Below the pieces are notes generated by a model. That model worked only from the letters and a program-made list of their open reading frames with translations, had not been told where the DNA came from and made no database searches. The position numbers were made by a program, and so were the translations under genes. A DNA stretch of 64,000 nucleotides from Paenibacillus mucilaginosus 3016. Lineage in GTDB: Bacteria > Bacillota > Bacilli > Paenibacillales > NBRC-103111. The stretch covers positions 3,180,001 to 3,244,000 of the forward strand of contig NC_016935.1 in assembly GCF_000250655.1 (NCBI RefSeq), written 5' to 3'. Shown here piece after piece: positions 54,976 through 63,958 of the stretch. Each line of letters opens with the position of its first letter. Position 1 is the first letter of the stretch.

Positions 54976-56319
54976 ATGCCAAGAGGAAAGAAGACACAAG
55001 ATGCAGGCAAGGCAGGGACACAGCAAAAGTCTCTCGCGGGTAAACTCATACGGGAATTGGAAATGAAGGGCGAAGAAACGGAAGCCGCTTCTTCCATAGA
55101 TGAGCAGGATACGAAACCCCGTTCAAATACAAAGCCAAAAGTAAAATCCAGCATTATCCGACTGGCGGACAAAGCGGAAGCCATGGCCGAGAAACTCATC
55201 CGCCAGATCGAGCAGAGCACCAACCCCGATGATGTGACATCCGTTGAAGATCTGCTGAAGGAATCGGCATCCAAGCTCGATTCAACCAAATCCTATCTTA
55301 CGAAAGATATCACGGAGGCCAGCGTCTATCTGCTCCAGAAGCTGTCTCAGATCGTCAGTGAAACCTCAAGCGTCGTCGATAATTTGAGTCTGACCAAGAA
55401 CCAATACGCACGGCAGATCATCAAACTGGCTAAGGAAATGCGTGAGCGAAAGAAGACGCAGCCGATGGAGCTGAATCTAATGGCAAGCAACCCTTTCTTC
55501 ACTGGGATTCCCAACAGCTACAAAGAGAAGGTAAAGGAAACCGGATTGGCTGAGGTAGTCAAAAACGGCACCAAGACCCTGGAATATCAAAACAGCGAGG
55601 GCTTGTATTTGTCCGAGTTTGACAAGCGCGTCTTCACGGCCCTTACTTCCATCTGGGTAGATCAGAACTGCAAACAGATTTTCAAATTTACGGAGTTTGA
55701 ACTCCTGCGGCGGCTGGAGATGAACCCCAAGGGTGGAATGCAGCATAAGCGCGTTCGGGATTCCCTAAGGGCGCTGACCACAACCCAAATCGTCATCAAG
55801 GAGTTCTATGAAAAGAAAAATGCCAATCGCATCGTAACCAGTAAGTTTCACTTGGTCGCGTCCGAAACAACGATCGAGGAGTACAGCAAGGATGATGGGA
55901 AGCTGCAGTCCCGGGAGTACCAGTTCCAGTTCGCGGATCAGATCCGGCAGTCGTTCCAGGACGGGTACACGACGCTCATCTCCCTGGGGATTCTCGATAC
56001 CTTGAATACGAAGACATCCAGAGAGCTGTACCAGCTTCTATGTACGATCCGCGATATGGCCCCGCAGGAGCAGTTCAAATATACGGTAGAGGCCGGCGCG
56101 TTTGACGTCTCGCTTACGGAAATCAGCGAGTATATGCATTTAGCCAATAATGAATACGACAATCGCCGGAATATCCTCAAGGCCTGCGAGGAATTGAAGG
56201 AAGTCTATGTACTGCAGGACTATGTCAAACTGGGCACCGGCCGTTCCTGCAGTGCCATCCGGTTCTACCCGGGCACCCTGTTGAAAAAAGAGGAAGTAAA
56301 GGTACTAACACAGGGATAA
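54976..56319 (+). CDS. Replication-initiator-like winged-helix protein
   Basis: A 447-residue soluble protein. The first 160 residues are charged and helical, with a possible coiled coil (KAEAMAEKLIRQIEQSTNPD). The core begins SNPFFTGIPNSYKEKVKE and contains YLSEFDKRVFTALTSIWVDQ, RVRDSLRALTTTQIVIKEFY and a second winged-helix-like block, SREYQFQFADQIRQSFQDGY to YNNRRN-type helices, ending RSCSAIRFYPG. This double winged-helix layout resembles plasmid initiators of the TrfA/RepA kind. Assignment rests on pattern and on context: a DnaA box, AT-rich DNA and 13 iteron-like repeats follow directly. GGGGAGGG lies 6 bases before the ATG. Confidence 0.7.
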   Translation: MPRGKKTQDAGKAGTQQKSLAGKLIRELEMKGEETEAASSIDEQDTKPRSNTKPKVKSSIIRLADKAEAMAEKLIRQIEQSTNPDDVTSVEDLLKESASKLDSTKSYLTKDITEASVYLLQKLSQIVSETSSVVDNLSLTKNQYARQIIKLAKEMRERKKTQPMELNLMASNPFFTGIPNSYKEKVKETGLAEVVKNGTKTLEYQNSEGLYLSEFDKRVFTALTSIWVDQNCKQIFKFTEFELLRRLEMNPKGGMQHKRVRDSLRALTTTQIVIKEFYEKKNANRIVTSKFHLVASETTIEEYSKDDGKLQSREYQFQFADQIRQSFQDGYTTLISLGILDTLNTKTSRELYQLLCTIRDMAPQEQFKYTVEAGAFDVSLTEISEYMHLANNEYDNRRNILKACEELKEVYVLQDYVKLGTGRSCSAIRFYPGTLLKKEEVKVLTQG

Positions 56320-56331
56320 GTCAATGAATTT

Positions 56332-56357
56332 CGAGACCTTAGGGGTCTCTTTTTTTG
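56332..56357 (+). terminator. Terminator of the initiator-like gene
   Basis: GAGACC-TTAGG-GGTCTC followed by TTTTTTTG, 13 bases after the stop. Confidence 0.9.
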
Positions 56358-56430
56358 TGGATAAATTCATTTTCTGACTTCGCCCGTTTAGTAAAAAAAA
56401 TTTTATGAGTCGAATTTTCACCTTTTTTGG
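56356..56430. promoter_or_regulatory. DnaA box and AT-rich tract beside the repeat array
   Basis: TGTGGATAA at 56356-56364 is a perfect DnaA box (reverse of TTATCCACA). It is followed by an AT-rich stretch including TAAAAAAAATTTTATGAG (56391-56408) and ACCTTTTTTGG. DnaA box, AT-rich element and iterons next to an initiator gene is the standard layout of an iteron-plasmid origin. Confidence 0.65.
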
Positions 56431-56459
56431 CGGATTAGGGAGCGTCGGGGACGCTTCTT

Positions 56460-57315
56460 ATCTGTTCGTTAGTACAACCGGGGAGTATCCGGCCATGTGC
56501 AGCCAATCCGTTCGCTAGTACAACCCTTTCTGTCCTCATCGTTCGATCCCAATCTGTTCGCCGGTACAACCTATTCTGAAAGTGCAATGAATGTGAATCT
56601 GTTCGCCAGTACAACCTGTTCATCGAGCGCCTGCAGCTCATTCCTCGCCAACCCTCTACTACACAGGAATGACAATCTGTTCGCTAGTACAACCGTTTTT
56701 CTAAAAGCAGCGGCACGGAATCCGTTGGCTGCTGTGATTCCCGCTGTGGATATCCGATCGGGCCAAAAGCTGCTAAGAAAAGGAGGCACCTCAACCTTCG
56801 CGGAATCCGCCGTATCCGCAATCTGTTCGTTAGTACAACCGGTAGTTTATGAAAAACCCAAAATGTAAGCTTGCTGCTGCTAGAAAGTGAACGGTTATCT
56901 GTTCGCCAGTACAACCTGTTCCTATCTGCAGCCTCCTGCGAATCTGTTCGTTAGTACAACCTATAATGATGAAGGGGGGGGGATCGAGTCTAATCCGCGT
57001 CCTGTTCGCCAAATGAGCAGCTCCTTCCGCAGGTTCACTCCAATATCCCTTGGTCGAATACTTAACCACGGACACTCTCCGTTCGGCAGGCCCGGCTTTA
57101 TCATCTGTTGGCTAGTACAACCTGTCCCGTTTCAATCCTTCCCTTTAATCTGTTGGCTAGTACAACCGCTTTCGGGGAGGACGCTCGCTGCGAATCTGTT
57201 GGCTAGTACAACCTTTATTGGATGTATTCGCTCCGTGCGAATCTGTCCGCCAGTACAACCTGGTTGTACCTGGATGCCGCTGGAAAAAAGCCTGAATCTG
57301 TTGGCTAGTACAACC
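56460..57315 (+). repeat. Array of 13 interspersed 20-bp direct repeats (iteron-like)
   Basis: Consensus ATCTGTTCGCTAGTACAACC, all in one orientation, starting at 56460, 56506, 56552, 56597, 56675, 56821, 56897, 56942, 57103, 57148, 57194, 57241 and 57296. Eight of the 12 steps are 45-47 bases and one is 55. The long gaps contain decayed copies, such as 56720-56739 (exactly 45 after the fifth) and 57000-57019. Intervening DNA is unique. The last nine bases, GTACAACC plus one, are nearly fixed while bases 8-11 vary (CGCT, CGTT, CGCC, GGCT). The layout suits binding sites for a repeated-site initiator, at about twice the 22-bp spacing usual for iterons. Confidence 0.9.
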
Positions 57316-57445
57316 TTTTTTGGCTATTTGGGAGGGTGGTTCGGGGGATTGGCAAATGGGATAAACATGTGTAATATCGTATAAGGTTAAGATTCAAACC
57401 AAGCATACATAGCGATGGAAGAAAGAAATAGAGAAGCCCGCAAAT

Positions 57446-57469
57446 AAAAAAAGACCCTATCAGAGGGTC
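57446..57469 (-). terminator. Terminator of the minus-strand RNA
   Basis: On the minus strand GACCCT-CTGAT-AGGGTC followed by seven T. Confidence 0.92.
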
Positions 57470-57800
57470 GGGCCAGATCGCAGAGGTGTTGGAAGCACCC
57501 GTGATCTGCTTGGAAGAAAATAACAACGAATCCACTCGCAGCGTGTTGGAAGCACGGCTGCCGGGAAGCTCAATGCCGCAAGACTTGGAAGGTCTTCGCA
57601 TTGGTAGTAACGTTCGATTGAAGGAAGGACCAGATACACAGCTGTAAGATAAACGCCTGTGACGTCCAATTCAGGACGAAGAGCGTCTATTAAAAATATC
57701 AAAAAACAGAAACAAGCTTAAGCGAGCTATGCTTTCTGACATTTCAGGAACAGACAGTGACCGGTTTGTAGTAAAACCAAGGTCTTCTTCAAGCACGTCT
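57446..57800 (-). ncRNA. Structured RNA of about 355 nt, undescribed to my knowledge
   Basis: A minus-strand transcription unit with promoter (57807-57835) and terminator (57446-57469). The RNA folds into many hairpins. Three different stems present the same 7-nt loop CUUCCAA: around 57585-57591 (stem AAGAC/GTCTT), 57546-57552 (GCAGC-GTG/CAC-GCTGC) and 57489-57495 (GGTG/CACC inside CAGATC/GATCTG); a fourth CUUCCAA is unpaired at 57510-57516. The 5' part has a hairpin at 57759-57784 (GACC, GGTTT arms, loop UACUAC). Changing stems with a fixed loop argue for selection on RNA structure. It runs divergent to the winged-helix gene at 57896 and toward the repeat array. A short frame inside has no ribosome site. 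Confidence 0.75.
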
Positions 57801-57806
57801 AATTTC

Positions 57807-57835
57807 ATTATAGCAATGATACACGCAGGGTTCAA
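57807..57835 (-). promoter_or_regulatory. Near-consensus sigma-A promoter of the minus-strand RNA
   Basis: On the minus strand TTGAAC (57835-57830), 17 bases and a perfect TATAAT (57812-57807). Its likely start is near 57800. Confidence 0.88.
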
Positions 57836-57859
57836 TCACTATATACATTATTAGCCAAT

Positions 57860-57877
57860 GAAATTACTTCTAATTTC
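57860..57877 (+). promoter_or_regulatory. Leader hairpin before the winged-helix gene
   Basis: GAAATTA-CTTC-TAATTTC, a perfect 7-bp stem with a tetraloop, ending 3 bases before the ribosome site (57881). The same block AATGAAATTA occurs inverted at 57799-57809, across the start of the minus-strand RNA, so the two divergent units share a symmetric element. Confidence 0.5.
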
Positions 57878-57895
57878 GGGAAAGGAGAGACGAAC

Positions 57896-59299
57896 ATGAT
57901 CTATAAAGATACGTATCACCTCATGATGAACAGTCTCTCCTCGACCGAGATCGATGCCTGCCTTGCCATGCTGCTCCATCTGGACTGGGAGAACCGCCTT
58001 CGGACCGAACCGGAACACCTGGCCAGGCAGATCGGCACGACCTCCAAGTACATGGGGGATATTCTGCGTAAGTTTCTTCGTGACAAGAAGGTCCTGAGCA
58101 AGGATCGCAAGGATGACACGTATGCTTTCCGCTACGGGCAAAGCTCCCTTCAATATGATGAGAGAACCACGAAATACGGGAAGAAGTTCAGTCTGTACTA
58201 CACGCCTCAGTTCCGCTCGCTCTCCTTGAACGCGAAGCGGCTGCTCATCATGGCGTTATTCAGGATCAGCGAAACGCGGGATACCGAGTTTCATATCCCC
58301 CGGCTTCGTCTTATCCGCAGATCCGGACAAGAAGGACGTCTGCCGTTGACCGGTACCCAGCTGCTTGACGTGCTGCAGGAGCTTCGCGACGCGCAGATCC
58401 CGGGGCTCTCATCCGCAGAGATCGTACAGTTTCAGGGCGAGGCGAATGTGGTGATCCGATTCTCTGACGATATTCAGCAAGCTTACCTGGAGAACCATAC
58501 GGAAATGAATCTTGTAAAGCGTGAGCTTTTTAAGTTAGGTCTGCATCGCCTTGTGCCCAGCGATGAGCTTTGCCATGCCCTGCTTTCCGTAGGGTATCAC
58601 CTCTTTAAGTCCATGCTGGAGGCGGATTTCGCCATGAACCGCAGAGAAGGAGAGGCAGAGGAGCGGCGCCAAGGGATTCTGCGCACGGCACGTCATATGT
58701 ATAATACCGCGCTGGCCCGCCTGGCCGCTTCCTTCCCGGCCAAACGAATGGAGCTCACGAATAAGGACAAGCTTGCGGCTTATTTCAGCGCCATTGTCCA
58801 TGAAGTGATGACTCAGGAGATGGCTTCCTGCAGCTACCAGGTACTGCAGCAGGAGAGTCTGCTTGACTATTATATGGACAAGACGAAACAAGAGGGGATC
58901 ACTTACGGCGGACCGGAAGTGAAGGCACTCGTGCTGCATATCGACGGCATGAAAAGAATGGCCGCTGTATTGGAGACGGTTTGCCAGCAGTGGCTGCTGT
59001 CCAGGGTGGCGACGCTGTCGAAGGACTTATCGGAAGCCGCGCGTTCAACCCAAGACCAAGAGCGGATCCTGGACCGCCGCGGCTGGACCAGCATAGAGGA
59101 GGGGAAGGCTCAGCTTCGCAAGCTGCTCAAGCATGAGGAGGAACTCCTGGCTGCCATGAGAGCCCATGTGGGCAGCGGCGTGCGTGTACCCGCCAGAGTG
59201 CTCGAGGAAGCGATGGAGCGGTACTTTGTCGAGATTCAGACTCGTGCGGCCGATCTGGCTGCGAAGAACTCCCGCATGAACACCGATAAAACTGCATAA
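57896..59299 (+). CDS. Winged-helix protein associated with the replicon-like locus
   Basis: A 467-residue soluble protein I do not recognise by family. The N-terminal 65 residues form a winged helix (LSSTEIDACLAMLLHLDWEN, then QIGTTSKYMGDILRKFLRDK). A second helix-turn-helix-like block follows (SLSLNAKRLLIMALFRISET, then LTGTQLLDVLQELRD). The rest is helical, ending in a coiled-coil-like region (about 370-440). The double winged-helix plan parallels the initiator-like protein upstream, so a DNA-binding role in replication or control is likely. AAAGGAG lies 9 bases before the ATG. It is divergent from the structured RNA and followed by a terminator and a DnaA-box cluster. Confidence 0.6.
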   Translation: MIYKDTYHLMMNSLSSTEIDACLAMLLHLDWENRLRTEPEHLARQIGTTSKYMGDILRKFLRDKKVLSKDRKDDTYAFRYGQSSLQYDERTTKYGKKFSLYYTPQFRSLSLNAKRLLIMALFRISETRDTEFHIPRLRLIRRSGQEGRLPLTGTQLLDVLQELRDAQIPGLSSAEIVQFQGEANVVIRFSDDIQQAYLENHTEMNLVKRELFKLGLHRLVPSDELCHALLSVGYHLFKSMLEADFAMNRREGEAEERRQGILRTARHMYNTALARLAASFPAKRMELTNKDKLAAYFSAIVHEVMTQEMASCSYQVLQQESLLDYYMDKTKQEGITYGGPEVKALVLHIDGMKRMAAVLETVCQQWLLSRVATLSKDLSEAARSTQDQERILDRRGWTSIEEGKAQLRKLLKHEEELLAAMRAHVGSGVRVPARVLEEAMERYFVEIQTRAADLAAKNSRMNTDKTA

Positions 59300-59374
59300 A
59301 CAACACCGAGCACTGGTTAGAGCTGATACAGCTCCGATACGAGTGCCATTCGGCGTTTCGGCATCGAGTTACCT

Positions 59375-59416
59375 AAAGCAGTTCCGTTTATCCGACGGAG
59401 CTGCTTTTTTATTTTG
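59375..59416 (+). terminator. Terminator of the winged-helix gene
   Basis: AAAGCAGTTCCGT pairs with ACGGAGCTGCTTT (one mismatch), followed by TTTTTATTTTG. Confidence 0.88.
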
Positions 59417-59427
59417 TCTTATTCCAT

Positions 59428-59599
59428 TGTGGATAAGCGTTCCCAACCGGACTCGTTTATTCACAAAAGCGCGGTCTTATCAACCTGTGAATTGTTTAAA
59501 GCAGGATGTAAATTCATGTCCGGGCATTGTGGATAAGTGAAACGGACATGTGAAGCCTGAGGAAGCCGCTGTAAACGAAAACTCTCCGGTTGGGGATAA
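59428..59599. promoter_or_regulatory. DnaA-box cluster with AT-rich DNA behind it
   Basis: TGTGGATAA at 59428-59436 and 59528-59536, TTATTCACA (reverse) at 59457-59465, and TGGGGATAA (one mismatch) at 59591-59599. From about 59680 to 59830 the DNA is clearly AT-rich (runs such as TTTAATTCC, ATAATAATATTATTC). DnaA boxes clustered before an AT-rich tract are the pattern of an unwinding origin. No gene lies between 59300 and 59868. Confidence 0.65.
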
Positions 59600-59868
59600 C
59601 AGCAGACGGCTGTATGTTAATTCCGAAGGATGGCTTTCAGGCTTGCCCCATCAAGGTTTCTTCCCATAAGTTATCATGATATTAAAAGAGGTTTTGATCT
59701 AATGTTCTTCTCATGGTAATCATCAGTGTATTCATTTATGACTGCATTCCCCATCATCATTAGGAAAAGAAGAAATAGTAATTTAATTCCATAAGTGATA
59801 TCATAATAATATTATTCATCAGTCCTCCAGATTATCAGATCATCAACCCCCAAATGAGGTGCAGGAGC

Positions 59869-60934
59869 ATGGATCATGTAATCGAAGAAGTGATGTCAGA
59901 TCCGAAGGCTCTTCGCTGGGCCAACCGGCCGGCACATCAACTGACGGTGGGAGTCCTTCATCCCTCCGGACGAAAGATATGGAGCAGCGGGGGAGAATCC
60001 GGGGAAACCGACGGCACGGGGAGAGCGTATGAGATCGGCTCGATAACCAAGACGATGACAGGCTTGATGCTGGCGGCGGGGGAACAGCAGGGTCTGTGGA
60101 GCCGTTCGGACCGGCTCTCCGATGTGAATCCGGACCTGGCAGCGAGCCCCTTCGCCAAGCAGACGACACTGCTGGATCTGGTGACCCACACCTCCGGACT
60201 GCCGGACGTACCGGGGAATTTCAAAGCCTCCATCACCGACCGGCTGAATCCGTACGCGAATTATGATGAAGCCCGTCTCATCGAAGCGGTGTTAGCGGAG
60301 AAGCCCAAAAGCGGCAGCAGGCATCGGTATTCCAACTATGGCTTTGGTCTGCTCGGCTGGCTGCTCAGCAGGCGGCTTGGCACCGCGTTGGATGATGCCC
60401 TGACCCGGCAGGTGTTTCACCCCCTCGGGCATGCCCGATACCTATGCAGGGTGGAGGACGCCCGCGCCGGCACAGCTCCTGCCTGTGTACAATTCGAAAG
60501 GAAAGGCGCTGCCGCCTTGGGATTTTCACGATGCGATGGGAGGAGCGGGGGCCGTCCGTTCGACGGCGGCCGATATGCTGAATTACTTGGAGGCGCATGT
60601 CCACCCCGACTCACATTCCTTCAGCCCGGCAGTGGAGGAGGGCTTGAAGGAGCATTATGCCATCATGCCAAGCAGAGGCATCGGAATCGGTTACGGATGG
60701 ATGAGGTACCGGGAGAAGGACGGGACGGTGACGCATTGGCACAATGGAGGGACGTATGGGTCAAGCTCTTTCATCGCTTTTAACCGGTCCAAGGGGGCGG
60801 GGGTTGTCATCTTATCCAACAACGGTTCTACGATGTGGAGCCAGCTCGCCCCTATGCTGGGACTCCGGCTGCTGTCCGTCGATGCCCTGGCCACCAGGCT
60901 GACCAAGAAGCTGTTTGCGGCAAGCGCCGGATGA
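59869..60934 (+). pseudogene. Serine hydrolase of the beta-lactamase (class C) family, frameshifted
   Basis: A penicillin-binding-protein/beta-lactamase-like hydrolase. In the first frame it has the active-site SITK (EIGSITKTMTGL), the YSNYGFGLLGW tyrosine motif and reaches HPLG at 60427. There the frame breaks. One base later the sequence continues MPDTYAGW, the canonical PLGMxDT motif, and runs to a stop at 60934 with HWHNGG in the right place. The insertion is an extra G in CTCGGGC. As it stands the uncorrected product ends at 60783. The corrected product would be about 355 residues. There is no signal peptide. Either a true pseudogene or a sequence error. Confidence 0.8.
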
Positions 60935-61161
60935 ACGGGGTTCCCGGACAGCCTCGTGCGCATCCCTAAAGAGAACTTTACGCATCTTTTCGAGCGGCTT
61001 CATCTATATTGATTGGGAACAGTCCGTGGGTGCATCCCGGTCACCGGGGCCGGCTCCCATAGCAGCGGCCCGCTGTTTGTAAACGGGTGGAGCATGCCCA
61101 TATCAACCTTCTTGGATGGGGATCGATGGTGCTGTTCGGGCTCCTTTATCATGTGTATCCG

Positions 61162-61197
61162 ACAGCCGGCAGGTCCGAGGACCCGCCGGCTGTTTTT
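61162..61197 (+). terminator. Rho-independent terminator
   Basis: ACAGCCGGC-AGGTCC pairs with GGACC-GCCGGCTGT around GA, followed by TTTTTC. It lies 230 bases after the hydrolase; the rest of the gap to 61371 holds a promoter and operator and no gene. Confidence 0.8.
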
Positions 61198-61290
61198 CTT
61201 GGAAACAGACCATCGAAGGCCATCTCGCAGTGCGGATTCCTTGATTTTCACGAAAACGAGAAATAAGGATGCCTTCTTCGGACAGGCAGA

Positions 61291-61320
61291 TTGTGCTTGC
61301 TCTGTAACGCGTTTCATAAT
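61291..61320 (+). promoter_or_regulatory. Promoter with LacI-type operator for the GH1 gene
   Basis: TTGTGC (-35), 18 bases and CATAAT (-10). The spacer contains TGTAACGCGTTTCA (61303-61316), a palindrome with a central CG typical of LacI/GalR operators. The LacI-type regulator gene lies 1.6 kb downstream. Confidence 0.7.
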
Positions 61321-61370
61321 CTATACTCATCCTGTACACGCTACGCAATAGATCAAGGAGGGAACCATAG

Positions 61371-62813
<1,443 letters not shown>

Positions 62814-62899
62814 CCCGTCTGAAACCGATCAAGAACAGGAGCGGATCCGCATGAAAACAGGAGCGGCGTCGGCCCCCGTCCATGGGGAGGCCCACCGGC

Positions 62900-63877
62900 A
62901 TGGCGAATATCCGTGAGATTGCCAAGGCGGCCGGGGTCTCGGTGGCTACGGTATCCCGGGTGCTCAACAGCCACCCTTACGTCAGCGCCGAGAAGCGCAG
63001 ACGGGTGGAGGAAGCCATGCGCCGTGCGGGGTACAGCCCGAATTCCAATGCTGTTCATCTGTCCACGGGGCGGACAGGCATGGTGGGCGTCATCCTGCCG
63101 TTCAGTCATCATCCGTACTTCCATGCGCTGCTGGGCGGACTGATGGAGGAAGCGTTGAAGCACCAGTATACGGCGCTGCTCTGCCAGACGAATTATGAGG
63201 CCGGCGAAGAACGGCGGTATCTGCAGATGCTGCGTACGAAGCAGGTGGACGGGCTGATCCTGTGCTCCCACGAGCTGCCATGGGCTGAGATCGCCGCTTA
63301 TGCCGCGGACGGGCTCCTCGTTGCCTGCGAGCCGGTCCGGCAGGAAGGGATTTCCTGTGTCTATACCCATCACTATGAAGCCTTCCTCACCGGTATGCGG
63401 TACCTGATCCGCCGCGGGCACCGGAACATCGGCTTCTGCATCGGAAGGCGGGACAGCGAGAGCAGCCGCCAGAGGTACGCCGCCTATGCCGACGCGCTGC
63501 AAGAGATCGGCCGCCCGGTGCAGCCGGAGTGGATCTTCGAAGGCTGCACGGACCTGCGGGACGGGATGCGGGTAATGGACCGCATCGCCGCGATGGAGAG
63601 CCGGCCGTCGGCCCTGCTCGTCACCGGCGATGAGGCTGCGGCCGGTGTCCTGGCCCGTTCCCGGCAGCTCGGGATCGCGATTCCCGGAGAGCTGGCGGTC
63701 GTCGGCTTCGACAACCAGCCGATCTCCGAGGCGCTGCAGCTGACGACGATTGACCAGCATCTGCAGGAGATCGGCCGGCAGGCTTTTGGCGCCTTCTATC
63801 ACGGGATCGTCCAGCCGGGTGCCGCACCGCGGCGGATGGAGGTTCCGTTTGCACTGGTCGAGAGAACAAGCGTGTAA
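62900..63877 (+). CDS. LacI-family transcriptional regulator
   Basis: A 325-residue repressor. Residues 1-55 are the LacI headpiece (ANIREIAKAAGVSVATVSRV, hinge helix LNSHPYVSAEKRRRVEEAM); the rest is the periplasmic-binding-like effector domain with the family end VGFDNQPISEALQLTTIDQH. The start at 62900 follows GGGGAGG by 9 bases. It lies 86 bases after the GH1 gene, whose promoter holds a matching operator. The inducer is likely a beta-glucoside or its phosphate. Confidence 0.92.
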   Translation: MANIREIAKAAGVSVATVSRVLNSHPYVSAEKRRRVEEAMRRAGYSPNSNAVHLSTGRTGMVGVILPFSHHPYFHALLGGLMEEALKHQYTALLCQTNYEAGEERRYLQMLRTKQVDGLILCSHELPWAEIAAYAADGLLVACEPVRQEGISCVYTHHYEAFLTGMRYLIRRGHRNIGFCIGRRDSESSRQRYAAYADALQEIGRPVQPEWIFEGCTDLRDGMRVMDRIAAMESRPSALLVTGDEAAAGVLARSRQLGIAIPGELAVVGFDNQPISEALQLTTIDQHLQEIGRQAFGAFYHGIVQPGAAPRRMEVPFALVERTSV

Positions 63878-63921
63878 CGGCCGCTCCTTCTTGGAAGGGA
63901 GCGTTCATAACGCTGGAGTAA

Positions 63922-63958
63922 GCCCGGTATCCCACAGATGCCGGGCTTCTCTGTTTTT
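63922..63958 (+). terminator. Terminator of the LacI gene
   Basis: GCCCGGTAT pairs with ATGCCGGGC (one mismatch) and is followed by TTCTCTGTTTTTG. A second small hairpin (GCTCCTT/AAGGGAGC) precedes it at 63885-63905. Confidence 0.8.

Noticed and set aside
56460..57315. CRISPR or other guide-RNA array
   Set aside because: Repeats are 20 bp and imperfect, the spacing breaks from 45 to 161 bases, decayed copies lie in the gaps and no nuclease, Cas or Nop-domain gene is near. DnaA boxes and an initiator-like gene fit iterons better.
57460..57702. 80-residue frame inside the minus-strand RNA
   Set aside because: TTG start without a ribosome site, ends in the terminator, and the repeated CUUCCAA words fall in different structural contexts that fit an RNA rather than a peptide.
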